The notes under the pieces: model-generated
What the model was told of the DNA's origin: nothing
Database searches by the model: none
What the model saw: the letters and a program-made list of their open reading frames with translations, nothing else
Source of the DNA: an uncultured bacterium
GTDB taxonomy: Bacteria; Pseudomonadota; Alphaproteobacteria; CAISDR01
DNA: 6,126 nucleotides
NCBI GenBank assembly: GCA_903884125.1
Contig: CAISDR010000618.1
Location: 1 to 6,126 of the forward strand
Direction: 5' to 3'
In this document: one piece after another, positions 1 to 5,723 of the stretch
Numbering within the stretch: the first letter of the stretch is position 1
Layout: every line of letters begins with the position of its first letter
Translations under genes and position numbers: made by a program

Positions 1-2
1 AC

Positions 3-248
3 GCCTCGGCGGCCTCCGCGAGGCCGGTTCGCGCCGCCTCGCAGAATTTTGCAACCGTATGCGCCAGCCTGCCAGCAACGGCGCCGACTGCATTTCCGGA
101 CAAATTCGACTCCCACCTCAAAATGATGGCAGCCCATGTCCAGGAAATGACGGCATTATCCGCGCCAAATCGGACATTCTATAGCGCCCTGACCGCAGCC
201 CAGCAGTCAACGCTGGATAACCTGCATGCACATGGCCCCAAGCATTAA
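3..248 (+). CDS. LTXXQ-motif (Spy-like) periplasmic protein, C-terminal part
   Basis: This open frame enters from the left edge and ends at TAA 246-248, giving the last 81 residues of a protein whose start and any signal peptide lie outside the window. The visible part has an Ala-rich stretch, a single Cys (residue 20 of the fragment), then an amphipathic helical region. It closes with an LTAAQ motif (fragment residues 63-67), preceded by a Phe-Tyr pair and followed by a short tail ending in Lys-His. Helix, then F-Y-x-x-LTxxQ near the C terminus, is the layout of LTXXQ-motif proteins related to Spy/CpxP, which are periplasmic chaperone or stress proteins. The family call comes from motif and layout only. 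Short helical Ala-rich proteins are easy to misassign, and the exact function is unknown. The gene is followed after 22 bases by a strong stem-loop. Confidence 0.6.
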   Translation, partial: ASAASARPVRAASQNFATVCASLPATAPTAFPDKFDSHLKMMAAHVQEMTALSAPNRTFYSALTAAQQSTLDNLHAHGPKH

Positions 249-270
249 TGTCTGCTGAAATGTGACACGA

Positions 271-303
271 CCCGGGCTGCGTATTTTTCTTGCGCAGTCC
301 GGG
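271..303 (+). other. GC-rich stem-loop between the LTXXQ gene and the hydrolase
   Basis: The left arm CCCGGGCTGCGTA (271-283) pairs with the right arm TGCGCAGTCCGGG (291-303). This makes 13 consecutive pairs, two of them G-U wobbles, around a 7-base T-rich loop (284-290). It starts 22 bases after the upstream stop codon and ends 22 bases before the preferred hydrolase start. No run of T follows the stem on either strand, so it is not a textbook Rho-independent terminator. It could be a weak or factor-assisted terminator, a 3'-end stabiliser of the upstream mRNA, or a leader structure of the hydrolase mRNA. The pairing is seen directly; the role is inferred. Confidence 0.6.
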
Positions 304-325
304 CACGTTCGTCAAAATCAGGCAC

Positions 326-1234
326 ATGAGCATACAACGCCTGATCCTTCGCGCGCTGCTTCGCCTAAGGGTGAAGCGCCGCTTTCAGAAAAATCCCGAT
401 GTCATGGTATTGCGCGACATTATGGCGGAAATGGCCAAATTGTCCCCGCGCCCTCCAGCGGATGTGAGATTGGATCACATTGAAATTGCCGGGATAAAGG
501 CTGATCGACTAAGTCCTGCCGGTGCGCCGGCTGACAAGGCCATATTGCACATTCACGGTGGCGGCTGGGTTGGCGGTGCGCCGAAAAACTATTGGTCAAT
601 GATCTGGCGTCAGGCAAGGGCTGCCGGTATCACCGCCTATCTGCCGGATTACCGGCTGGCGCCGGAACACAAATTCCCCGCCGGGCTTGATGATGTGGAA
701 ATATTCTATGATGGTCTGGTAGCCAGTGGCATCAGCCCGAAAAACATTGTGGTCGGTGGCGATTCAGCTGGTGGCAATCTGGCGCTGGCATTGATGCACC
801 GGCTTAAAGCACGGGGCGCGGAGATGCCAGCAGGTCTGATTTCGATTTCAGCGGCAACCGATATGGTCAATCGTGATGGTACGATAATTTCCAATGCCCG
901 CCGTGATGATTTGTTCGTACTGCCGATGTTTGATTCCACCAATGGCCATTATTGCCCGGGCGAAGATCTGACCAATCCGCTGTTATCCCCATTGTTGGGC
1001 GATGTATCAGGTTTTCCACCAACGCTGATTCATGTGGCGGGCACTGAAATGCTGCTGGATGCCAGTACGCGCCTTGCCGATAAATTACGGGCCAGCCACG
1101 TGTCCGTTGAAATCGAGATTGCGCCCAAACTCTGGCATGTCTGGCACGCCAATGCCGACTTCCTGCCCGAAGCGCGGGCGTCCATTGAACAAATGGCGCA
1201 GTTTACCCGCGAGCGGATCGGCGCGAATAACTGA
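326..1234 (+). CDS. alpha/beta-hydrolase, hormone-sensitive-lipase family esterase
   Basis: A 302-residue enzyme of the HSL (bacterial family IV) esterase group, probably cytoplasmic because no signal peptide or membrane segment is seen. It would hydrolyse a small carboxylic ester, acyl ester or lactone; the substrate cannot be read from sequence. Visible landmarks are HGGGW (77-81, oxyanion hole), DYRLAPEHKFPA (from 108), GDSAGG with nucleophile Ser147, and WHVW with catalytic His271. The acid position appears to be Glu241 in the segment GTEMLLD, where many relatives have Asp; Asp245 is the alternative. Length fits the family (about 300). I chose ATG 326 over the in-frame TTG at 290 because the TTG falls inside the stem-loop and adds 12 non-family residues. 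The Shine-Dalgarno is poor (AGG only three bases before the ATG), so the start is not secure. The gene converges on sufA and has no evident link to Fe-S biogenesis. Confidence 0.88.
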   Translation: MSIQRLILRALLRLRVKRRFQKNPDVMVLRDIMAEMAKLSPRPPADVRLDHIEIAGIKADRLSPAGAPADKAILHIHGGGWVGGAPKNYWSMIWRQARAAGITAYLPDYRLAPEHKFPAGLDDVEIFYDGLVASGISPKNIVVGGDSAGGNLALALMHRLKARGAEMPAGLISISAATDMVNRDGTIISNARRDDLFVLPMFDSTNGHYCPGEDLTNPLLSPLLGDVSGFPPTLIHVAGTEMLLDASTRLADKLRASHVSVEIEIAPKLWHVWHANADFLPEARASIEQMAQFTRERIGANN

Positions 1235-1236
1235 TT

Positions 1237-1626
1237 TCAGGCGACCTTGAAACTTTCGCCGCAGCCACAGCGTTCAACTTCGTTCGGGTTTGAAAACTCA
1301 AATCCGGACTTCAGCTTTTCAGTTTTGAAATCCATCTGGGTACCCAGAAGAAACATGATCGCCTTGGGATCGATCAGGATTTTCACGCCCTTGTCCTCGA
1401 CCACTTCCTCGAATGGACCAACCTCTTCGGCGTAATCCATCGTATAGGTAAGACCGGCACAGCCTGCATTCTTGACGCCAACGCGGATGCCAATCATCGG
1501 CTTGTCGGAATTTGCCATTATCTCCTGAATGCGTGCGGCGGCGGCATCTGTCAGTGTCAGTGCCTTGGGCCGTTCGCGACGTGGGCGGATGGGCTTTGGC
1601 GTGTTTTTGGTGTTCAGATCGCTCAT
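1237..1626 (-). CDS. sufA: SufA/IscA-type A-type iron-sulfur carrier
   Basis: A 129-residue A-type carrier (HesB/IscA family, Pfam Fe-S_biosyn), which receives Fe-S clusters from a scaffold and passes them to apo-proteins in the cytoplasm. All three conserved ligand cysteines are present: Cys56 in NAGCAG, and Cys120 and Cys122 in the C-terminal CGCGESF motif, with the usual spacing of about 64 residues. The first 20 residues are an extra hydrophilic Arg/Lys/Pro-rich tail before the LTDAAAARI start of the domain, similar to many alphaproteobacterial SufA proteins. The start is ATG 1626, which has a good GAGG at 1636-1633; an in-frame TTG at 1641 would overlap the sufT stop and ignores that site. 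It is the last gene of the suf run. Its TGA is separated by two bases from the stop of the convergent hydrolase. SufA, IscA and ErpA cannot be told apart by sequence alone; the operon context favours SufA. Confidence 0.93.
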   Translation of the reverse strand: MSDLNTKNTPKPIRPRRERPKALTLTDAAAARIQEIMANSDKPMIGIRVGVKNAGCAGLTYTMDYAEEVGPFEEVVEDKGVKILIDPKAIMFLLGTQMDFKTEKLKSGFEFSNPNEVERCGCGESFKVA

Positions 1627-1631
1627 ATGGT

Positions 1632-1636
1632 CCCTC
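1632..1636 (-). promoter_or_regulatory. Shine-Dalgarno of sufA (decides its start)
   Basis: On the minus strand the sufT stop TGA (1640-1638) is followed by C, then GAGGG (1636-1632), then ACCAT and ATG at 1626. GAGG lies six bases before this ATG, an ideal distance. It therefore supports the 129-residue form over the TTG-initiated form starting at 1641. Confidence 0.8.
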
Positions 1637-1637
1637 G

Positions 1638-1991
1638 TCAATACATGTTCAGGGCAAGCTTGGCTTCGTCACTCATCAGGCCATGGTTCCAGGCTGGCTC
1701 CCACACCAGATCAACCACGACTGAACTAACCCCCTCGACGCTGGCAACCGAACGCTCTACTTCGCCGGGTAATTCCCCGGCGGCAGGACATGCCGGTGCA
1801 GTCAGCGTCATCTTCACTTTGACCGAAGAGTCCGGTGCAATATCTATATCATAGATCAGGCCCAGTTCGTAGATATCGACCGGGATTTCGGGATCATAGA
1901 CACGCTTTAATGCTGCGATGATTTCCGGCATGAGCGGATTTTCATTACCAACGGGCGCTGTCTGTTCGATTTGCGCGGTGAGGTCCATCAT
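1638..1991 (-). CDS. sufT: SufT, DUF59/MIP18-family Fe-S assembly factor
   Basis: A 117-residue protein of the DUF59 (MIP18, FeS_assembly_P) family, an accessory factor in maturation of Fe-S proteins in organisms that use SUF. Family landmarks are DPEIPVDIYELGLIYDI (33-49), TAPACPAA with the conserved Cys68, and the C-terminal block VWEPAWNHGLMSDEAK (96-111). The gene starts with two adjacent ATG codons (1991 and 1988), directly abutting the sufU stop TGA (1994-1992). The GGAG at 1998-1995 lies inside sufU, three bases from the first ATG and six from the second. The second ATG may thus be the true start, giving 116 residues. Close packing with sufU implies coupled translation. DUF59 relatives also include PaaD-type proteins, but the suf context settles the call. 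Its exact biochemical step is not established by anything seen here. Confidence 0.92.
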   Translation of the reverse strand: MMDLTAQIEQTAPVGNENPLMPEIIAALKRVYDPEIPVDIYELGLIYDIDIAPDSSVKVKMTLTAPACPAAGELPGEVERSVASVEGVSSVVVDLVWEPAWNHGLMSDEAKLALNMY

Positions 1992-2456
1992 TCACTCCGT
2001 CTTTGCCGGGGCGGTCTGGCCATCCAGCGCCGAGCGCGTGGTATGCCAGGCCAGTGTCGCGCATTTCACGCGCATGGGAAATCCCGAAACCCCCGACAGG
2101 GGCATCAGGCGATCAATCGCATCTGCCAGAGCAGGATCGGTTGACGGTTCTTCACCCTTGAGCAGGGCCTGAATTGCAACGATCAGTTCACGGGCCTGCT
2201 GTTCGGAAAGTCCTTTGAGAACATCGGTCATCAATGATGCAGACGCTTGGGATATCGCACAGCCATTGCCGGTAAAAGCAATATCGGAAAGCTTATCATC
2301 AACCAGCATCACCTGAACTTTTACGTTGTCGCCACAAAGCGGATTATGCCCGCGCGCTTCATGGGTGGCACCCGGAACATCCCTGTGATTTCGCGGATGG
2401 CGTCCGTGATCCAGAATTATTTCCTGATAGAGATCCATCAGATCACTGTCGATCAT
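1992..2456 (-). CDS. sufU: SufU, zinc-dependent sulfur acceptor for SufS
   Basis: A 154-residue IscU-fold protein of the SufU branch. In Bacillus subtilis SufU is the zinc-dependent sulfurtransferase that takes the persulfide from SufS. Visible residues are Cys41 and Asp43 in NPLCGD, Cys66 in GNGCAISQAS, and Cys132 in RVKCATLAW; these correspond to the zinc ligands known for SufU. Between the second and third Cys there is the extra segment typical of SufU (about residues 101-126, including GEEPSTDPAL and GVSGFP). The His-containing LHCS context of true IscU is absent. The ATG at 2456 overlaps the sufS stop by four bases (ATGA), with GGGGAG at 2470-2465, eight bases upstream. The short tail after residue 141 looks hydrophilic and unconserved. 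A cluster scaffold role cannot be excluded, but the operon position right after sufS favours sulfur relay. Confidence 0.92.
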   Translation of the reverse strand: MIDSDLMDLYQEIILDHGRHPRNHRDVPGATHEARGHNPLCGDNVKVQVMLVDDKLSDIAFTGNGCAISQASASLMTDVLKGLSEQQARELIVAIQALLKGEEPSTDPALADAIDRLMPLSGVSGFPMRVKCATLAWHTTRSALDGQTAPAKTE

Positions 2457-3703
2457 TTGAACAGCTCCCCTGCCCTTCGCAAGGCAGATACCAGCACGTC
2501 TACCTCGTCACGCCGGTTATAAATCCCAAAGGATGCGCGCGCCGTCGCATGAACACCAAGACGCTTCATCAAAGGCTGTGCGCAATGATGACCGGCACGC
2601 ACTGCCACGCCTTCGCGATCAACAATTGTTGCCAGATCATGGGCATGAATACCCGGCATTTCAAATGCGATGATGGCAGCACGATTCTGACTTTGACCAA
2701 ACAGGCGCAGACTGTTCACCTCGCGCAGCCGGTCTGTGGCATAGGCCAGCAGATCGGCCTCATGTGCATGAACCCCCGGCCAGTCCAGATTATTCAGATA
2801 GTCAATCGCAACACCCAACGCAATTGCCTGCGCAATGGCAGGCGTACCGGCTTCAAACCGCGCGGGCGGGTCGGCAAATGTCACGCGATCAAATGAAACT
2901 TCATCAATCATACTGCCACCGCCCTGATAGGGCGGCATTTTTGAAAGATGCGCCATCTTGCCATACAGCGCACCGACCCCCGACGGGCCGTAAATCTTAT
3001 GTCCGGAAAAGACATAAAAATCGGCATCCAGCGCCTGAACATCAATTTTGCCATGGGGCGCCATCTGGCAGCCATCAACCAGCACCGGAATTCCTCTGGC
3101 ATGGGCGAGCGCGATGATTTCGGCTACCGGCAGGATCGTACCCAGCACGTTTGATGCATGCGCGATTGAGATGAATTTTGTCCGCGCGCTGATACGTTCG
3201 GCAAAACCGGACAGGGGAACCGAACCATCTTCATCAATCGGCACGGCGACGACTTTGGCGCCCTTTTCCTTGGCAATCATGACCCAGGGAACAATATTGG
3301 AATGATGTTCCAGCTCGGTCAGCAGAATTTCGTCGCCCGCACCCAGTATGGGCGCCACAAAGGAATGGGCGACCAGATTGATGGCTTCGGTTGCCCCGCG
3401 CACGAAAACAATTTCGTCCGATGATTTCGCGTTCAGGAACCGGGCGATCCTGGCGCGGGCAGCGTCGAATGCCACCGTCGCCTCGCCAGCCAGCGCATGG
3501 GCCGAACGATTGATATTGGCATAGGACTGACGGTAAACATTACCTTCAGCTTCGATCACACAGTCGGGCTTTTGCGCCGATGCTGCGGAGTCCAGATAGA
3601 CCAGCGGCTTGCCGTAAACTGTCCGCGACAGGATTGGAAAATCCGCACGGATCACATCAACGTCAAAAGGCCGTTTGGCGTTATGCACCAGCGACACGCT
3701 CAT
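2453..3703 (-). CDS. sufS: SufS, group II cysteine desulfurase
   Basis: A 416-residue PLP-dependent cysteine desulfurase that converts L-cysteine to alanine and leaves a persulfide on its active-site cysteine. Landmarks are LDSAASAQKP near 38-47, the His pair 133-134, Asp210 and Gln213 binding the PLP ring, the Schiff-base lysine Lys236 in SGHK, the RFEAGTP block (282-288), and the catalytic Cys374 in RAGHHCAQPLM, the group II (SufS/CsdA) signature. His355 (in GIHAHD) lies 19 residues before the Cys, as does B. subtilis SufS His342, which binds the SufU zinc; E. coli SufS has Tyr there. In the C-terminal RASFGIYN motif the usual following Thr is Arg396, a minor deviation. Length is normal for the family. 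The ATG overlaps the sufD stop by four bases. The only upstream purine-rich site is a weak GGGTGG, so its translation probably depends on coupling to sufD. Confidence 0.96.
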   Translation of the reverse strand: MSVSLVHNAKRPFDVDVIRADFPILSRTVYGKPLVYLDSAASAQKPDCVIEAEGNVYRQSYANINRSAHALAGEATVAFDAARARIARFLNAKSSDEIVFVRGATEAINLVAHSFVAPILGAGDEILLTELEHHSNIVPWVMIAKEKGAKVVAVPIDEDGSVPLSGFAERISARTKFISIAHASNVLGTILPVAEIIALAHARGIPVLVDGCQMAPHGKIDVQALDADFYVFSGHKIYGPSGVGALYGKMAHLSKMPPYQGGGSMIDEVSFDRVTFADPPARFEAGTPAIAQAIALGVAIDYLNNLDWPGVHAHEADLLAYATDRLREVNSLRLFGQSQNRAAIIAFEMPGIHAHDLATIVDREGVAVRAGHHCAQPLMKRLGVHATARASFGIYNRRDEVDVLVSALRRAGELFK

Positions 3704-4968
3704 GACGGCATGCCACCCAGTCTGGACAGTTCCTTCTCAAGCGCCAGCTCCAGATAATCCCGGACCCGCTCATCACTGATCTGGTCCAGCACATCGGTCA
3801 GAAAAGCACGAACCAGCATCAGCCGGGCGGCGGCACGCGGAATGCCCCGCGATTCCAGATAGAACAGCGCCTGTTCATCCAGATCACCTGCCGTGGCCCC
3901 ATGGGTGCATGATACATCATCGGCATAGATTTCCAGTTCAGGCTTGTGATCAATCTCCGCCTGTTCTGATAAAACCAGCGCTTTGGTCAATTGCCGGGCA
4001 TTGGTCTTCTGCGCACCGGGGCGGACAATAATCTTGCCCTGAAAGACGCCGCGACCATGATCGGCAACCACACCCTTTACGACCTGTTCGGACTGGCAGT
4101 CGGGTACCAGATGATCAATCAGGCTGGTGGTATCCACATGGCGATGATCAAGTGCCAGATAGGTCGAGCATAATCTGGCGCTGGCACCGGAACCGGTAAA
4201 GCGCAGGCCGATGTCATTGCGGGCAAGACGTGCGCCAGTGGAAAGTGCCACACTTTCATAATGCGCATTGGCACCCACACTGATGCGGGCATCAGCTATA
4301 TGTATGGCCGATGCCCCTTCCTGCTCCAGCCGGATATGAGTCAGTTTCGCACCCTCGCCTAATACAATATCAAAGCCGGGATGGGCGAAATACTGGCAAT
4401 CGGCCGCACCGGTATGCGTTTCAACCAATGTCAGGCTGGCATTGGATTCAACAACGATCAGGCTGCGGCTATGGCAGCTGGCCCTTTTTCCCTGATTTGA
4501 AAAATCCAGATGCACGAGTTGCTGGGCATTCGTGTCGGCTGGGACATGAACCAGAGCACCATCAACACTTAATGCGACATTAAGCGCGCCAAGTCCCGCC
4601 GCACTCTCTACCGGGAAGCCAAAATGTTTTTCCAGCAATGCGGGGGCCTGCGCCAGTGCCACGGCCAAGGGCATGACCCGAACTGCGCCAAATGACTGCG
4701 CCACACCTGCGACACCATCAATGATTTCGAAACGCGCCACACCAAAATCGGCGGGGGCGGAATCGGAATTTTCCGCCGCCTGAAATTCGAGATCGTTGAG
4801 CGGTTTCAGATCCGTCCAGCGCCATTGTTCCATCCGGCGGTTGGGAATACCCAGTGTATGAAACCGCTCGCGTTCAGACTGCCGTCGGGCTTCAAGCCAC
4901 GACAGACCGGCGTTCCTGGCGGGCACCATGGCCGCATCAAACGCCGCCGCTTGTGGCGAATAGCTCAT
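3700..4968 (-). CDS. sufD: SufD, subunit of the SufBCD cluster-assembly complex
   Basis: A 422-residue beta-helix protein (SufBD family, UPF0051) that pairs with SufB and binds SufC to form the scaffold complex on which new Fe-S clusters are made in the cytoplasm. The N-terminal helical part carries the PNRRMEQWRWTDLK motif (42-55). The central region (about 130-340) has the repetitive short-strand pattern of the beta-helix. The C-terminal SufC-binding region includes DVSCTHGATAGDLDEQALFYLESRGI (from 351). His356 in CTHGAT corresponds by motif to E. coli SufD His360, implicated in cluster assembly. The start at ATG 4968 overlaps the sufC stop (ATGA) and has GAGG at 4979-4976, seven bases upstream, so it is well supported. 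Length agrees with E. coli SufD. No truncation or frameshift is seen. Confidence 0.95.
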   Translation of the reverse strand: MSYSPQAAAFDAAMVPARNAGLSWLEARRQSERERFHTLGIPNRRMEQWRWTDLKPLNDLEFQAAENSDSAPADFGVARFEIIDGVAGVAQSFGAVRVMPLAVALAQAPALLEKHFGFPVESAAGLGALNVALSVDGALVHVPADTNAQQLVHLDFSNQGKRASCHSRSLIVVESNASLTLVETHTGAADCQYFAHPGFDIVLGEGAKLTHIRLEQEGASAIHIADARISVGANAHYESVALSTGARLARNDIGLRFTGSGASARLCSTYLALDHRHVDTTSLIDHLVPDCQSEQVVKGVVADHGRGVFQGKIIVRPGAQKTNARQLTKALVLSEQAEIDHKPELEIYADDVSCTHGATAGDLDEQALFYLESRGIPRAAARLMLVRAFLTDVLDQISDERVRDYLELALEKELSRLGGMPS

Positions 4969-5711
4969 GCTGCTGCCTCAATATCCGCATAGCCGGTGCG
5001 TTCCAGTTCCAGCGCCAGCTCCTTGCCGCCCGAACGCACAATCCGCCCGCCGGCCAACACATGAATATGATCCGGCACGATATAATCCAGCAGACGCTGA
5101 TAATGCGTGATCACCAGCATCGCCCGGTCCGGTGCGCGCAGCGCATTGACACCATCGGCGACAACTTTCAGCGCATCGATATCAAGGCCGGAATCGGTCT
5201 CATCCAGAATGGCAAGTTTCGGTTCCAGCAAGGCCATCTGCAAAATTTCCGCGCGCTTTTTCTCGCCCCCCGAAAATCCCACATTGACCGGGCGGCGCAG
5301 CATGTCATCCGACACATTCAGCTCTTTTGCCTTGGCCCGCATCAGTTTCAGAACCTGACCCGCGTCCAGTTCCGGTTCGCCACGTGTGCGCCGCTGTGCG
5401 TTCATGGCGGTTTTAAGAAATGTTGTGGTGGTCACGCCGGGAACTTCAATGGGGTACTGAAAGGCGAGAAAGACTCCGGCTGCTGCGCGTGCATCCGCCG
5501 TGAGTTCTGTCAGATCAATCCCATTGAAACGTATTTCGCCGCTGGTGACCTCATAGCCTGCGCGCCCGGCCAGCACATAGGAAAGTGTGCTCTTTCCGGA
5601 CCCGTTCGGCCCCATGATCGCATGCACTTCCCCGGCACCAACGCTCAGATTGACACCCTTCAGAATGTCCTTGCCGTCTACGCTGGCGTACAGATTTTTG
5701 ATCTCGAGCAT
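4965..5711 (-). CDS. sufC: SufC, ABC-type ATPase of the SufBCD complex
   Basis: A 248-residue ABC ATPase, the same length as E. coli SufC, that drives conformational change in SufB-SufD during cluster assembly. It is a soluble ATPase, not a transporter subunit. Motifs in order are Walker A GPNGSGKST (34-42, Lys40), Q-loop AFQYP (Gln85), the SufC-type signature FSGGEKKR (146-153), Walker B LAILDE (166-171, catalytic Glu171) and the switch His203 in ITHYQR. I placed the start at ATG 5711 (MLEIKNLY), the usual SufC beginning, because AGGA at 5723-5720 lies eight bases upstream. An in-frame ATG at 5717 is only two bases from that site. The frame is also open up to 5819, but there it runs through the end of sufB and reads as non-family sequence. 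There are 10 bases after the sufB stop and a four-base overlap with sufD. Confidence 0.96.
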   Translation of the reverse strand: MLEIKNLYASVDGKDILKGVNLSVGAGEVHAIMGPNGSGKSTLSYVLAGRAGYEVTSGEIRFNGIDLTELTADARAAAGVFLAFQYPIEVPGVTTTTFLKTAMNAQRRTRGEPELDAGQVLKLMRAKAKELNVSDDMLRRPVNVGFSGGEKKRAEILQMALLEPKLAILDETDSGLDIDALKVVADGVNALRAPDRAMLVITHYQRLLDYIVPDHIHVLAGGRIVRSGGKELALELERTGYADIEAAA

Positions 5712-5719
5712 TGTCATCT

Positions 5720-5723
5720 TCCT
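5720..5723 (-). promoter_or_regulatory. Shine-Dalgarno of sufC overlapping the sufB stop
   Basis: The minus strand reads TTAGGAAGATGACAATG. The sufB stop TAG (5724-5722) provides the first two bases of AGGA (5723-5720). This is eight bases before ATG 5711 but only two before ATG 5717, so it points to 5711 as the main start and ties sufC initiation to ribosomes finishing sufB. Confidence 0.7.

Noticed and set aside
290..318. Possible promoter for the hydrolase (TTGCGC, 17 bases, CAAAAT)
   Set aside because: Only about three and four of six bases match the -35 and -10 consensus, and the -35 sits within the stem-loop. That is too weak to annotate.
290..325. TTG start adding 12 residues to the hydrolase
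   Set aside because: The TTG lies in the stem-loop with no ribosome-binding site, and the added residues resemble nothing in the family. ATG 326 gives a normal length.
118..333. Minus-strand 71-codon frame opposite the LTXXQ gene end and the gap
   Set aside because: No family features, and it overlaps a better-supported plus-strand coding frame.
1238..1262. GGCGA...TCGCC hairpin at the end of sufA as a terminator
   Set aside because: Only a five-pair stem with a loop of about 11 bases, inside the coding sequence and without a following T-run.
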